A stretch of DNA of 64,000 nucleotides from Rhodobacteraceae bacterium HLUCCA08 (GCA_001314655.1 LJSF01000006.1:105054-169053); one strand, 5' to 3'; shown: positions 1 to 7,543, numbered from the stretch's first letter. A program made the numbers and translations. Notes: a model not told the origin generated them from the sequence alone.

Positions 1-156
1 GGTCGCGCCATGCACCCGGCTGCCCGGAAGGGCGAAGAACAGCGTGCCGGCACGCACCTGGCGGCTGTCGACGGCCAGGCCGGTGACCCGCGCCTCGCGC
101 CCGCCCAGCGCGGTCAGCCCCAGCGCCGATAGCGCGGTTGTCGATGATGTGCCCAT
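1..156 (-). CDS. murE: UDP-N-acetylmuramoyl-tripeptide synthetase MurE, N-terminal fragment
   Basis: Only the first 52 codons are inside the window; the gene continues past the left edge. Reading leftward from an ATG at 156, the peptide begins MGTSSTTALS and contains the N-terminal Mur-ligase signature GLAVDSRQV followed by GTLFFALPG, the UDP-binding start of MurE/MurF ligases. MurE adds the third amino acid (meso-diaminopimelate in Gram-negative bacteria) to the peptidoglycan precursor in the cytoplasm. It lies 41 bases downstream of ftsI on the same strand, the standard position of murE in the division/cell-wall cluster. That context separates it from the related MurF. Confidence 0.85.
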   Translation of the reverse strand, partial: MGTSSTTALSALGLTALGGREARVTGLAVDSRQVRAGTLFFALPGSRVHGAT

Positions 157-197
157 GAGCCGCGCCCCGTTTGCCAGTTGGCCCCCGCGCGGGGCCT

Positions 198-1979
198 CTA
201 TTCGTTGGAGGTCAGTGTTACACCCGAGGGCCGGAGGGTTTCAACGTCCGGCCGCATGCCCAGAAGCGGCGCGATCCGGCGGATCATCTCGGCGGCGACC
301 GGCACCGCGGTCCAGCCGGCGGTGCGGCGGGTTTCGTCCAGGGCGAAGACCGACGGTTCATCCAGCGTCACGATCAGCACATAGCGCGGATCATTGGCCG
401 GAAAGACGCTGGCGAAGGTGGCGATGGTGCGGTCTTCGTAATAGCCGCCCTGGGGCCGGGGCTTGTCGGCGGTGCCGGTCTTGCCGCCCACGTGATAGCC
501 CTCGACCTCGGCGAAGCTGGCGGTGCCGCCGGCGACGACCTCGCGCAGCATGTCCAGAACCTGGACCGACGCGCGCGCATCCATCACCCGTTCGCCCTGT
601 TGCGGCCGGTCCTGGCGCAGCAGCGTCGGCCGGATCCGGGTGCCGCCATTGACCAGGCTGGCATAGGCCGCGGCCAGGTGGACCGGGCTGGAGGACAGCC
701 CGTGGCCATAGGAAATCGTCATGGTCGAAATCTCGGACCAGTTCGGCGGCAGCAGCGGCCGGCCGGTCGGGGCCTCGATCATTTCCAGCGGCGTCGGCTC
801 CAGAAAGCCGAGCCGGTCCAGAAAGTCGCGCTGCCGGTCGGCGCCGATCATCATCGCGATGCGGGCGGTGCCGATGTTGGAGCTTTTGACGATCACGTCG
901 GTGACGCTGAGTTCGGGCCCGTAGTTGCGGAAGTCGCGGATCCGGAACCGGCCCCAGGTCAGCGGGCCGCTCGTGTCGATCATGGTCGCGGGGTTGATCA
1001 GGCCCAGTTCCAGCGCCTGGGCGACGGCGAAGGGCTTGAAGACGCTGCCCAATTCATAAACACCCTGCACCGCGCGGTTGAACAGCGGGCTGTCGGACTG
1101 GTCGCCCTCGGTCAGCACCCGGGGGCGGTCGTTGGGATCGAAATCGGGCAAGGACGCCATGGCGATGATCTCGCCGGTATGGATGTCCATCAGCACCGAA
1201 GAGGCGCCCTTGGCGCTCATCAGCATAATGCCGCCTTCAAGCACCCGTTCGGTCGCCGCCTGCACGGTAAGGTCGATCGACAGCTGCAGCGGGCGGCCTT
1301 CGTTGGCCGGATCGCGCAGCAGGTCGTCGAAGAATTTCTCGACCCCCGCGACGCCGATCACCTCGGCCGCGTTCACATCCTCGCGGCCATAGGAGGCGCC
1401 GCCCAGGATATGCGCGGCCACCGGGCCGTTGGGATAGAGCCGCATTTCGCGCGGGCCGAAATAAAGGCCCGGTTCGCCGATATCGTGGACCGCCTGCATC
1501 TGTTCGGGGCTGACCTCGCGGCGCAGCCAGACAAAGCGGCGGGTGCCGGTGAAATCCTCGGTCAGCCTGTCGGCATCGAGTTCGGGAAAGATCGCCGCCA
1601 GTTCGGCCGCGGCGCGGCGCGGTTCGACCATTTCGTGGGGATGGGCATACAGGCTGTAGGTGGCCATGTTGGTGGCCAGGATGCGCCCGTTGCGGTCGAC
1701 GATGTCGGCGCGCTGACCGATGATCGGGTTGCCGATGGCGACGGCGCGGGGTTCCTCGGGTTCCGAGGCGGCCAGCATCGCCCAGCGGCCGCCGATCACG
1801 GTGAAGGCGGCAAAGAACATCAGCCCAAGAACCAGCAGGCGCCCTTCGGCGCGTTGCCGGGCGCGGTCACGGTCGGCCTCATGGCGCAGGCGCTTGTTCT
1901 CGGCCTCGATCGCGTCGGGATTCTGGCCGGTGTCCCGGGCGCGCAGGATACGGGCGAGCGGGCGAAGGGGGGTGCGCAT
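198..1979 (-). CDS. ftsI: Peptidoglycan D,D-transpeptidase FtsI (PBP3)
   Basis: Septal class B penicillin-binding protein of 593 residues that cross-links peptidoglycan at the division site. One membrane segment lies at about residues 47-65 after a basic cytoplasmic tail, then a PBP dimerisation domain and a transpeptidase domain. The three active-site motifs are all present: SVFK with nucleophile Ser312, SSN at 366-368 and KTGT at 500-503. The frame stays open upstream, but I chose the ATG at 1979 (MRTPLRPL) because it falls 2 bases after the ftsL stop and gives the normal family length. It is in one operon with mraZ, rsmH, ftsL and murE. Confidence 0.95.
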   Translation of the reverse strand: MRTPLRPLARILRARDTGQNPDAIEAENKRLRHEADRDRARQRAEGRLLVLGLMFFAAFTVIGGRWAMLAASEPEEPRAVAIGNPIIGQRADIVDRNGRILATNMATYSLYAHPHEMVEPRRAAAELAAIFPELDADRLTEDFTGTRRFVWLRREVSPEQMQAVHDIGEPGLYFGPREMRLYPNGPVAAHILGGASYGREDVNAAEVIGVAGVEKFFDDLLRDPANEGRPLQLSIDLTVQAATERVLEGGIMLMSAKGASSVLMDIHTGEIIAMASLPDFDPNDRPRVLTEGDQSDSPLFNRAVQGVYELGSVFKPFAVAQALELGLINPATMIDTSGPLTWGRFRIRDFRNYGPELSVTDVIVKSSNIGTARIAMMIGADRQRDFLDRLGFLEPTPLEMIEAPTGRPLLPPNWSEISTMTISYGHGLSSSPVHLAAAYASLVNGGTRIRPTLLRQDRPQQGERVMDARASVQVLDMLREVVAGGTASFAEVEGYHVGGKTGTADKPRPQGGYYEDRTIATFASVFPANDPRYVLIVTLDEPSVFALDETRRTAGWTAVPVAAEMIRRIAPLLGMRPDVETLRPSGVTLTSNE

Positions 1980-1981
1980 TC

Positions 1982-2335
1982 TCAGAGCGGCTCCATTCCG
2001 GCGTTGTCGGAGGACAGTTCGATCGGTTCGGTGATCGCCGGCAGCGGCAGCGGCGGATAGGCGATCTGTTCGATCCGGCCGAAGGCTTCGGGCATGATCG
2101 GCAACAGGCCCAGCCGGTCGAAATTCAGTTCGGCCAGGTCGAGCAGCCGATCGGGGCGGTTCAGATAGGCCCATTCGGCGCGCAGCACCGCCAGCCGTTC
2201 ATGGGCCGCGCCGATCTGCGAATGCAGGGCGCGGGTCTGCTTGATCGCGGCCTGGGTCCTGTAATTCTCGGTATAGGCCCAGAAGGCCAGGCCGATCACC
2301 ACCATGGCGGAAACGATATAAAGGATCGTGCGCAT
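1982..2335 (-). CDS. ftsL: Cell division protein FtsL
   Basis: Small bitopic divisome protein (117 residues from the ATG at 2335; a GTG at 2338 would add one residue). An N-terminal membrane helix (ILYIVSAMVVIGLAFWAY) is followed by a predicted coiled coil with heptad leucines up to about residue 65. In the family FtsL forms a complex with FtsB and FtsQ that recruits and activates FtsW/FtsI. Sequence similarity is weak, as usual for FtsL, so position carries much of the call: it overlaps the rsmH stop (TGATG) and sits 2 bases before ftsI. Confidence 0.85.
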   Translation of the reverse strand: MRTILYIVSAMVVIGLAFWAYTENYRTQAAIKQTRALHSQIGAAHERLAVLRAEWAYLNRPDRLLDLAELNFDRLGLLPIMPEAFGRIEQIAYPPLPLPAITEPIELSSDNAGMEPL

Positions 2336-3312
2336 CACGTCTGTCCCTTGAGCCTGGGCATGCCGATCGCCGCACGGTCGACCGGCGCGGCGGGCGCATC
2401 GGTGCGCCGGGCCACGCGCAGCTTGGCGGACCGGGCCCGCGGATTGGCTGCCACTTCGGTCTCCGAAGGGGCGGTCGCCTTGCGGGTCGGCACCTCGAAG
2501 GCCGGTTTTTCCCGTTCGATATCCGGGGCGTAGCGGTTCGTCGTCGCCAAGCCGCCCGAGCGCGCCTGCAAGAACCGCTTGACCATCCGGTCCTCGACCG
2601 AATGGAAGGTGACGACGGCCAGCCAGCCGCCGGGTTTCAACCCCCGCTCGGCGGCCATCAGCCCGTCGGCCAATTGCCCGTATTCGTCGTTCACCGCGAT
2701 GCGGATCGCCTGGAAGGACCGGGTGGCCGGGTGGCTTTGCCCTGGTTTGGGCCGCGGCAGGCAGCTTTCGATGATCTGCGCCAGGGCGCGGGTGGTGGTG
2801 ATCGGCGCCTCGGCCCGGCGCGCCACGATCTTGCGCGCGATCCGGCGCGAGGCGCGTTCCTCGCCATAGACGAAGAGGATCTCGGCCAGGTCGGCCTCGC
2901 TCGCGGAATTGACGATATCGGCGGCGCTGGGGCCCTGCCCGCTCATCCGCATGTCGAGCGGGCCGTCCTTGAGGAAGGAAAAGCCGCGCGCGGCCTGGTC
3001 GAGCTGCATGGAGCTGACGCCAAGGTCCAGGACGACCCCGTCCAGGTCACGGCCATAGGCATCCAGATCGGAAAATGTGCCTTCAACCAGCGTTATCTGC
3101 GGATTTTCCGCAGCCCAGGTGGCATTTTGAAAAGCCGTCGGATCGCGGTCGATGGCGATCACATGGCTGGCCCCGGCCTCCAGCAGCGCCCTGGTATAGC
3201 CGCCGGCGCCGAAGGTGCCGTCGGCCCAGGTGCCGGCGATCGGGGCGCAGGCCTCGATCAGCGGGCCGATCAGGACCGGGATATGCGGGGCGGATGCGGC
3301 AGCGGACCCCAT
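2335..3312 (-). CDS. rsmH: 16S rRNA (cytosine(1402)-N(4))-methyltransferase RsmH
   Basis: RsmH (MraW), 325 residues, methylates N4 of C1402 in 16S rRNA using S-adenosylmethionine. Visible family features are the N-terminal [12 protein letters not shown], the glycine-rich SAM loop [15 protein letters not shown] near residues 32-46, [10 protein letters not shown], and the C-terminal [15 protein letters not shown] motif. The C-terminal end is basic. It starts 3 bases after the mraZ stop and overlaps ftsL, so the genes are translationally coupled in the dcw operon. Confidence 0.96.
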   Translation of the reverse strand: MGSAAASAPHIPVLIGPLIEACAPIAGTWADGTFGAGGYTRALLEAGASHVIAIDRDPTAFQNATWAAENPQITLVEGTFSDLDAYGRDLDGVVLDLGVSSMQLDQAARGFSFLKDGPLDMRMSGQGPSAADIVNSASEADLAEILFVYGEERASRRIARKIVARRAEAPITTTRALAQIIESCLPRPKPGQSHPATRSFQAIRIAVNDEYGQLADGLMAAERGLKPGGWLAVVTFHSVEDRMVKRFLQARSGGLATTNRYAPDIEREKPAFEVPTRKATAPSETEVAANPRARSAKLRVARRTDAPAAPVDRAAIGMPRLKGQT

Positions 3313-3315
3313 GGA

Positions 3316-3819
3316 TCAGGCCCCGCCCGGCGGGTCGATCAGGGTCAGCGGATCGAAATCCTCGGGCAGCGTTTCCAGCCAGGCCTCGGTTTCGGCCGCC
3401 TCGATCCGGTCATAGGTGCCGGAATCCCAGATTTCGAAGTAATCGCCCATGGCGACCATCCTGGCCTCGCCCTCCAGCCCGATCTGCTGACGCAGGCGCT
3501 GGGGCAGGACGATGCGGCCGTCCTTGTCGACCTCGGTGCTCCAGGAATTCGACAGGATCATGCGCGAGGCGTGCTTGCGTTCAGGCGAGCCGCGCTTGAG
3601 CGCCTTGATCCCGGCCTCGATCTCTTCCATCGCCTCGATCGTATAGGCGTGCAGGCAGTTCTTGAGGTGCGGGCCATGCAGCACGACCATGCGCGGCAGG
3701 GGATTTTCGGGGCAGCGCGGATCGCCATCGACCAGAACGGCACGAAAATCGGCCGGAATCGACATCCGGCCCTTCGCATCGACCCGTTGGTCGAATGTGC
3801 CTCTGAAACTCAGACCCAC
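3316..3819 (-). CDS. mraZ: Division/cell wall cluster transcriptional regulator MraZ
   Basis: 167-residue AbrB-like DNA-binding protein, first gene of the division cluster. It has two MraZ repeats: N-terminal DAKGRMSIPADFR and C-terminal DKDGRIVLPQRLRQQI, each a swapped-hairpin DNA-binding half. In other bacteria MraZ assembles into a ring and represses its own operon by binding TGGG-type repeats upstream. The start is a GTG at 3819 (GTG-GGT-CTG, read MGLSFRGTF). A candidate box with TGGG repeats lies about 270 bases upstream (4086-4120). The leader between them appears to encode an sRNA. Confidence 0.95.
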   Translation of the reverse strand: MGLSFRGTFDQRVDAKGRMSIPADFRAVLVDGDPRCPENPLPRMVVLHGPHLKNCLHAYTIEAMEEIEAGIKALKRGSPERKHASRMILSNSWSTEVDKDGRIVLPQRLRQQIGLEGEARMVAMGDYFEIWDSGTYDRIEAAETEAWLETLPEDFDPLTLIDPPGGA

Positions 3820-3867
3820 TGCCCCGTGGCCCTCGCGACCCGTCCCCCGTGGTGACCCTTGAAACCG

Positions 3868-3907
3868 AAAACGGCGGATCGGACTGCTGCCACTGTCCGA
3901 TCCGCCG
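3868..3907 (-). terminator. Strong intrinsic terminator/attenuator before mraZ
   Basis: A perfect 13-bp inverted repeat, CGGCGGATCGGAC (3872-3884) against GTCCGATCCGCCG (3895-3907), with a 10-nt loop. On the minus strand it is followed directly by TTTT (3871-3868), then CGGTTT. This is a textbook Rho-independent terminator lying in the 5' leader of the whole division operon. Read-through must therefore be partial for mraZ-ftsI to be expressed, or there is a promoter between 3868 and 3820. Confidence 0.85.
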
Positions 3908-4075
3908 CCCTCGTCCCGTCTCCGGGATGTCCGACTGCGCGCGCCACCTGGGGGGATGTCTGCTCGCTCGCGCGCCGGATCTCTTCGTTCGGAAGGGGGT
4001 GCCTGTATGAAACCTGACTATGTGTCGGTGGGGTCGTTTGCTGCCCCGTATTTGTCTGCCCGTCTTCCTTGGAGA
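3868..4075 (-). ncRNA. upsM: UpsM-like sRNA from the mraZ leader (candidate)
   Basis: The leader upstream of mraZ has no convincing gene and ends in a strong intrinsic terminator 49 bases before the mraZ start. In Rhodobacter sphaeroides the corresponding leader yields UpsM, an abundant sRNA of about 200 nt made by partial termination and RNase E processing upstream of mraZ. Position, strand, terminator and approximate size match. The right boundary given here (about 4075) is only an estimate from the size known in R. sphaeroides; no promoter was recognised with confidence. Conserved sequence could not be compared. Confidence 0.55.
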
Positions 4076-4085
4076 TGTTGATGCC

Positions 4086-4120
4086 ATGGGAATTCATGGG
4101 AGGCAAAGGTTTTTTTGGGA
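4086..4120. promoter_or_regulatory. Candidate MraZ box (TGGG repeats, about 10-bp period)
   Basis: Direct TGGG repeats start at 4087, 4097 and 4116 (plus strand), with a degenerate AGGT at 4107, giving a 10/10/9-bp period. MraZ of other bacteria binds TGGG-type repeats separated by about 5-6 bases upstream of its own gene. Here the repeats read on the strand opposite to mraZ. The remaining leader (4121-4320) holds a small CTGCGG/CCGCAG hairpin at 4143-4159 and A/T-rich stretches but no gene I can support. Confidence 0.45.
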
Positions 4121-4320
4121 AACCATGGCACAAGATGGTGTTCTGCGGGGGTTCCGCAGACAAGATATGGATGAGATGGACGCGGTTTTGCGGATATAAA
4201 GGGTCATGGCTAACCGAAACCACAATATGTAGTTTAGGCCGGAGAGTGCCAGAGTGTTCCAGATTTTTCCGGCGGATCGCCGGGATTTCCCCGAAAACCG
4301 CCTTAGGTCGACTGGATTCG

Positions 4321-4349
4321 AGGGAAACGGGCCGGTTTCACCGGCCCGT
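4321..4349 (-). terminator. Terminator downstream of mrp
   Basis: Perfect 9-bp stem ACGGGCCGG (4327-4335) / CCGGCCCGT (4341-4349) with a 5-nt loop, 45 bases past the mrp stop. On the mrp strand it is followed by TTTCCC rather than a long T-run, so termination may be partial. Confidence 0.6.
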
Positions 4350-4393
4350 GATTCGCGGAATCAGCGTCGGTTCCAGGATTTCCCGGGCCTGGC

Positions 4394-5518
4394 TCAGCCC
4401 AGACCGTCGTCGATGAACCGTCGCGCCAGAACGCGATAAGCCTCGGCCACCGGACCGTCGCCCGCGGCCACCGGCCGGCCCTCGTCGCCGCCGATCCGGG
4501 TCGCCAGGTCGACCGGAAGGGCGCCCAGGAACGGCAGGCCCAGGCGCTCGGCCTCGGCCCGGACGCCGCCATGGCCGAAGAGATGCGCCTCGTGCCCGCA
4601 ATCGGGGCAGATATATACGGACATGTTCTCGACCAGGCCCAGAACCGGGGTCTTGAGCGTTGCGAACATGTCCAGGGCCTTGCGCGCATCCAGCAGCGCC
4701 ACGTCCTGCGGGGTGGACACGACGACCGCGCCGGTCAGGGCGAATTTCTGGCACAGGGTCAGCTGCACATCGCCGGTGCCGGGCGGCAGGTCGACGATCA
4801 GCACGTCCAGCGCGCCCCAGGCCACCTGCCCCATCATCTGCTGCAGCGCCCCCATCAGCATCGGGCCGCGCCAGATCACCGCCTTGGCCGGATCGACGAG
4901 AAAGCCGATCGACATCAGCGTGACCCCATGGGCGTGCAGCGGTGCGATGGTTTCGCCATCGGGCGAGGCCGGCCGGCCGCTCGCCCCCATCATCCGCGGG
5001 ATCGAGGGGCCCAGGATATCGGCATCGAGCAGCCCGACACGCCGCCCCTCCCGCGCCAGGGCGACGGCGAGGTTGGTGGACAGGGTCGACTTGCCCACGC
5101 CGCCCTTGCCCGACCCGACGACAATGATCCGGTCGACCCCCGGCACGGCGACGGGACCGGCCTGGGGTTTGGGATGGCGCCCGATCTGCAGGCTGGGCGG
5201 CTCCCGGGGCGGCTCCCGGGGCGGCTCCCGGGGCGGCTCCTGGTGCGGCTTCGGGCGTGGCGCCGGCGCCGGGCCATGGGCGGTCAGCACCGCCGAAACG
5301 CGCGCCACACCGGGAAGGGCCGCCACCGCGGCCTCGGCGGCGATGCGCACCGGGTCGAGCGCCCGGGCCGCAGCGGGATCGGGCGCCTCGATCACGAAGC
5401 GGACGGTATCGCCCTCGACCGCAAGGGCGCGAATCAGATCGGCCGAAACCGGGTCGCCCCCACCGGCAAGCGGCACGGCGCGCAGGGCGGTCAGGACATC
5501 GTCCCTGGTCGGGGGCAT
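4394..5518 (-). CDS. mrp: Mrp/NBP35-family P-loop ATPase, Fe-S cluster carrier
   Basis: 374 residues. Residues about 1-82 form a MIP18/DUF59 domain, 83-120 a proline-rich linker, and the rest the ParA/MinD-like Mrp ATPase. The deviant Walker A GKGGVGKST lies at 137-145 and a CPDC motif (SVYICPDCG) toward the C terminus supplies the cysteines that bridge an Fe-S cluster between two monomers in this family. Mrp (ApbC) proteins deliver Fe-S clusters in the cytoplasm, which would serve the many Fe-S enzymes of bacteriochlorophyll synthesis here, but that link is inference. The linker contains four EPPR units encoded by 12-bp tandem repeats. Single-gene unit, divergent from ccaF1. Confidence 0.92.
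   Translation of the reverse strand: MPPTRDDVLTALRAVPLAGGGDPVSADLIRALAVEGDTVRFVIEAPDPAAARALDPVRIAAEAAVAALPGVARVSAVLTAHGPAPAPRPKPHQEPPREPPREPPREPPSLQIGRHPKPQAGPVAVPGVDRIIVVGSGKGGVGKSTLSTNLAVALAREGRRVGLLDADILGPSIPRMMGASGRPASPDGETIAPLHAHGVTLMSIGFLVDPAKAVIWRGPMLMGALQQMMGQVAWGALDVLIVDLPPGTGDVQLTLCQKFALTGAVVVSTPQDVALLDARKALDMFATLKTPVLGLVENMSVYICPDCGHEAHLFGHGGVRAEAERLGLPFLGALPVDLATRIGGDEGRPVAAGDGPVAEAYRVLARRFIDDGLG
5195..5242 (-). repeat. 12-bp tandem repeat in mrp linker
   Basis: Four consecutive near-identical 12-bp units (gggcggctcccg on the plus strand) encode EPPR four times in the interdomain linker of Mrp. Unit number probably varies between strains by slippage without breaking the frame. 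Confidence 0.9.
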
Positions 5519-5596
5519 TTACTTACCTTTCGGTCAAATGTTCGCAAACCGCCGACAATATATGCAATGGCCACCAAACATTCAGCACTCGGAATT

Positions 5597-5611
5597 CTGA
5601 CGCTACGTCAG
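5597..5611. promoter_or_regulatory. Palindrome CTGACG-CTA-CGTCAG, candidate operator
   Basis: A perfect 6-bp inverted repeat with a 3-bp spacer in the intergenic region between the divergent mrp and ccaF1 genes. It sits just upstream of a weak possible mrp promoter (-10 TATATT on the minus strand at 5557-5562). The regulator is unknown. Confidence 0.4.
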
Positions 5612-5653
5612 CGGTAACATTTCTTACAACCATATGACAATCCACGCTTTTTC

Positions 5654-5672
5654 CCATGCATTTGCTGCATGG
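5654..5672. promoter_or_regulatory. Inverted repeat CCATGCA-N5-TGCATGG
   Basis: A perfect 7-bp inverted repeat with a TTTGC spacer, 122 bases upstream of the ccaF1 start. It could be an operator or a hairpin in the ccaF1 leader. I could not identify a matching known motif, nor a convincing RpoH-type promoter nearby. Confidence 0.35.
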
Positions 5673-5794
5673 CAGCATTGACGAGAAGACGCATTGTGCA
5701 GGCGCAGCATTCGCTTATCTTCAGTCTCGACGGGGGCAGAAACGACCCCAAGAGCACAGACGCTCGGACGAGCAGAAAGAGACGAGACACGATC

Positions 5795-6001
5795 ATGGCC
5801 TATGCCAGCACGAATATCCACGGCACCAAAGCCGAAGCCCGCGGTTTCTTCGCTGCCCTGCGCAGCCGGATGGAAAAGCGCCGGATCTATCGCAACACCT
5901 TCAACGAACTGGCCGCGCTGAGCGACCGCGAACTGGACGATCTGGGCCTGCACCGGACGATGATCCAGGGCGTCGCCTACCACGCCGCCTATTCGATCTG
6001 A
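5795..6001 (+). CDS. ccaF1: DUF1127 small protein, CcaF1-like RNA-binding factor
   Basis: 68-residue basic protein, MAYASTNIHGTKAEARGFF at the start, then a DUF1127 core (FNELAALSDRELDDLGLHR). The core resembles the C-terminal YjiS-type motif shared by many alphaproteobacterial stress proteins. In Rhodobacter sphaeroides the DUF1127 protein CcaF1 is encoded directly upstream of the CcsR sRNAs, is co-transcribed with them under alternative heat-shock sigma factors, and binds RNA to promote sRNA maturation. Here the gene is likewise followed within 15 bases by an array of CcsR-type hairpins, so the function is inferred from family plus context. A purine-rich gagacgagacac precedes the ATG. Confidence 0.85.
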   Translation: MAYASTNIHGTKAEARGFFAALRSRMEKRRIYRNTFNELAALSDRELDDLGLHRTMIQGVAYHAAYSI

Positions 6002-6010
6002 GATACACGG

Positions 6011-6326
6011 GATCGGGTCGCGCCTCTCCTCCTCCCTTGGCGCGATCTGACTGGCCCCCTGCCTCTCCTCCTCCCTGGCAGGGTGCCGAACTTCAGAAGC
6101 GGCGGCGCCTCTCCTCCTCCCTGGCGTCGCCGCGACTGAGACGGAATTGACGGATCGACCGGCCTCTCCTCCTCCCAGGCCGGGCGAGACCTGAGGCGGC
6201 CGGGCCTTCCTCCTCCCTGGCCCGGTCGCCGCACAGGTCACATCTTCGGACGGTCTCTCCTCCTCCCTGACCGGACGAAATCGAACGGCGGCGCCTCTCC
6301 TCCTCCCTGGCGTCGCCGTTTCCTTT
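6011..6326 (+). ncRNA. ccsR: CcsR/cuckoo-type sRNA array, seven CCTCCTCCC hairpins
   Basis: Seven successive stem-loops, each presenting a loop with the same core TCCTCCTCCC, complementary to Shine-Dalgarno sequences. Stem pairs: 6016-6024/6039-6047, 6053-6063/6077-6087, 6099-6109/6123-6133, 6155-6164/6178-6187, 6195-6206/6219-6230, 6245-6255/6269-6279 (with a tandem G-A mismatch) and 6284-6295/6309-6320. Loops are nearly identical while stems differ in sequence yet stay paired, so structure is conserved. CcsR RNAs of R. sphaeroides carry this motif, lie downstream of a DUF1127 gene and act in oxidative stress. The related cuckoo family has two such hairpins per RNA, so the number of mature RNAs here (three to seven) cannot be read from sequence. 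Confidence 0.88.
6284..6326 (+). terminator. Last array hairpin acting as terminator
   Basis: The seventh hairpin has a 12-bp stem (AACGGCGGCGCC against GGCGTCGCCGTT, one G-U pair) and is followed by TCCTTTTC, the only pyrimidine/T-rich tail in the array. It therefore probably ends the ccaF1-ccsR transcript, immediately before the convergent lrp stop codon. Confidence 0.6.
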
Positions 6327-6788
6327 TCAGCCCCGCAGATCCTTGGAACTTTCCATCACCATGTAGCTGGTGATCGACCGGACATGGGGCACGGTGCCCA
6401 GGATGTCGGTATGGAACGCCTTGTAGGCGGCCAGGTCCGCGGTTTCGACCCGCAGCAGGTATTCGAAGGCGCCGGCGATATTGTGGCATTCGACCACCGG
6501 GTCGGCACTGGCCATCGCCGCTTCGAAACCGAGCTGCGCCGCCTTGGTGTGTTCCGACAGGCCGACCGCGACATAGGCGACAAAGCCGCGCCCGCTGAGC
6601 ACCGGGTCGAGCCGGGCGCCATAGCCGCGGATCACGCCGCGCCGCTCCAGGTCCTGCACCCGGCGCAGGCAGGCCGAGGGGGACAGGCCGACCCGATCGG
6701 CCAGGTCGAGATTGGAGATGCGGCCATTGCGGCGAAGTTCGCGCAATATCCTGCGGTTCGTAGCATCCAGATCGGTCATGGATTGCAT
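6327..6788 (-). CDS. Lrp/AsnC family transcriptional regulator
   Basis: 153 residues from the ATG at 6788 (an ATG at 6779 would give 150). The N-terminal winged HTH is clear (DATNRRILRELRRNGRISN, then LADRVGLSPSACLRRVQDLE), followed by the RAM/AsnC effector-binding domain with the typical HNIAGAFEYLLRVE and DILGTVPHVRS. Family members form octamers that bind amino acids. It is divergent from a LysE-family exporter gene with a 63-bp gap, so it probably controls that exporter. ATTGCAAT and GGCAATGTTGC repeats in the gap are possible binding half-sites. Confidence 0.92.
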   Translation of the reverse strand: MQSMTDLDATNRRILRELRRNGRISNLDLADRVGLSPSACLRRVQDLERRGVIRGYGARLDPVLSGRGFVAYVAVGLSEHTKAAQLGFEAAMASADPVVECHNIAGAFEYLLRVETADLAAYKAFHTDILGTVPHVRSITSYMVMESSKDLRG

Positions 6789-6851
6789 GATACGGCGGAT
6801 TCCCCGCAAGATTGCAATTTCATTCGGCCTGTTTCGCGGCAATGTTGCGCC

Positions 6852-7448
6852 ATGTATACCGAAATCCTTCTGCCGCTGGCGACCTTTTGCGCCATCACCC
6901 TGTTCACCCCGGGGCCGAACAACGTGATGCTGATGGCCTCGGGCGCCAATTACGGGTTGCGCCGATCGGTGCCCCATGTCGCCGGCATCGCGATCGGGCA
7001 TTCCTTTCTGGTGCTGATCGTCGGGCTGGGCCTGGCCGAGCTGTTCCAGCGCCTGCCCGGCCTGCGCCTGGGGATGACGGTGCTCGCCATGGCCTATCTG
7101 TTGTGGCTGGCCTGGAAGATCGCCCATGCCGCCGCCCCCGGGGACGCCCATCCCGAGGCCCGCCCGCTGACCTTCCTGCAGGCGGCGGCGTTCCAGTGGA
7201 TCAACCCCAAGGGCGTGTCGATGGCGATCTCGGCCCAGACCTTCTATCAGCCCGAGGGCAGCGGCTGGCGCGGGGCGGCGCTGGTCGCCGGGGCGTTCCT
7301 GCTGATCGGCACCTGTTCGGCGGTGAGCTGGGCCTGGGGCGGCACCCAGGTGCGGCGCTGGCTGTCCAGCCCCGGGCGACTGCAGGCGTTCAACTGGACC
7401 ATGGCGGGGCTGCTGGTGGCCTCGATGGCGCTGATCCTGCTGCTGTAG
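6852..7448 (+). CDS. LysE/RhtB family amino-acid exporter
   Basis: 198-residue inner-membrane protein with about six hydrophobic segments. The N-terminal family signature TLFTPGPNNVMLMASGANYG is clear, and FQWINPKG is the conserved motif in the second half. LysE/RhtB proteins export amino acids such as lysine, threonine or homoserine lactone; the substrate cannot be told from sequence. Divergent from an Lrp-type regulator, the usual LysE-regulator arrangement. Confidence 0.9.
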   Translation: MYTEILLPLATFCAITLFTPGPNNVMLMASGANYGLRRSVPHVAGIAIGHSFLVLIVGLGLAELFQRLPGLRLGMTVLAMAYLLWLAWKIAHAAAPGDAHPEARPLTFLQAAAFQWINPKGVSMAISAQTFYQPEGSGWRGAALVAGAFLLIGTCSAVSWAWGGTQVRRWLSSPGRLQAFNWTMAGLLVASMALILLL

Positions 7449-7543
7449 CGCCGGTCGGAGCATGGGCGCGACAGGCGCGGCCGGCACACCGCGGCCGAAC
7501 AGCGGCGGCGCCTCTTGCAGGCGAATGACCGGGCGCGCGGCCG

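Noticed and set aside
198..2174. Longer FtsI starting at 2174
   Set aside because: That start would overlap nearly half of ftsL. The ATG at 1979 gives the standard N terminus and family length.
4069..4416. Open frame on the plus strand in the mraZ leader
   Set aside because: Crosses the mrp terminator, has no homology I can recognise and unbiased codon third positions. The region is better explained as leader, sRNA and operator.
6011..6326. Possible CRISPR array from the regular CCTCCTCC repeats
   Set aside because: The shared core is only about 12-14 bases, spacing is irregular (31-56 bases), and the flanks pair with each other as hairpin stems. No cas genes are nearby.
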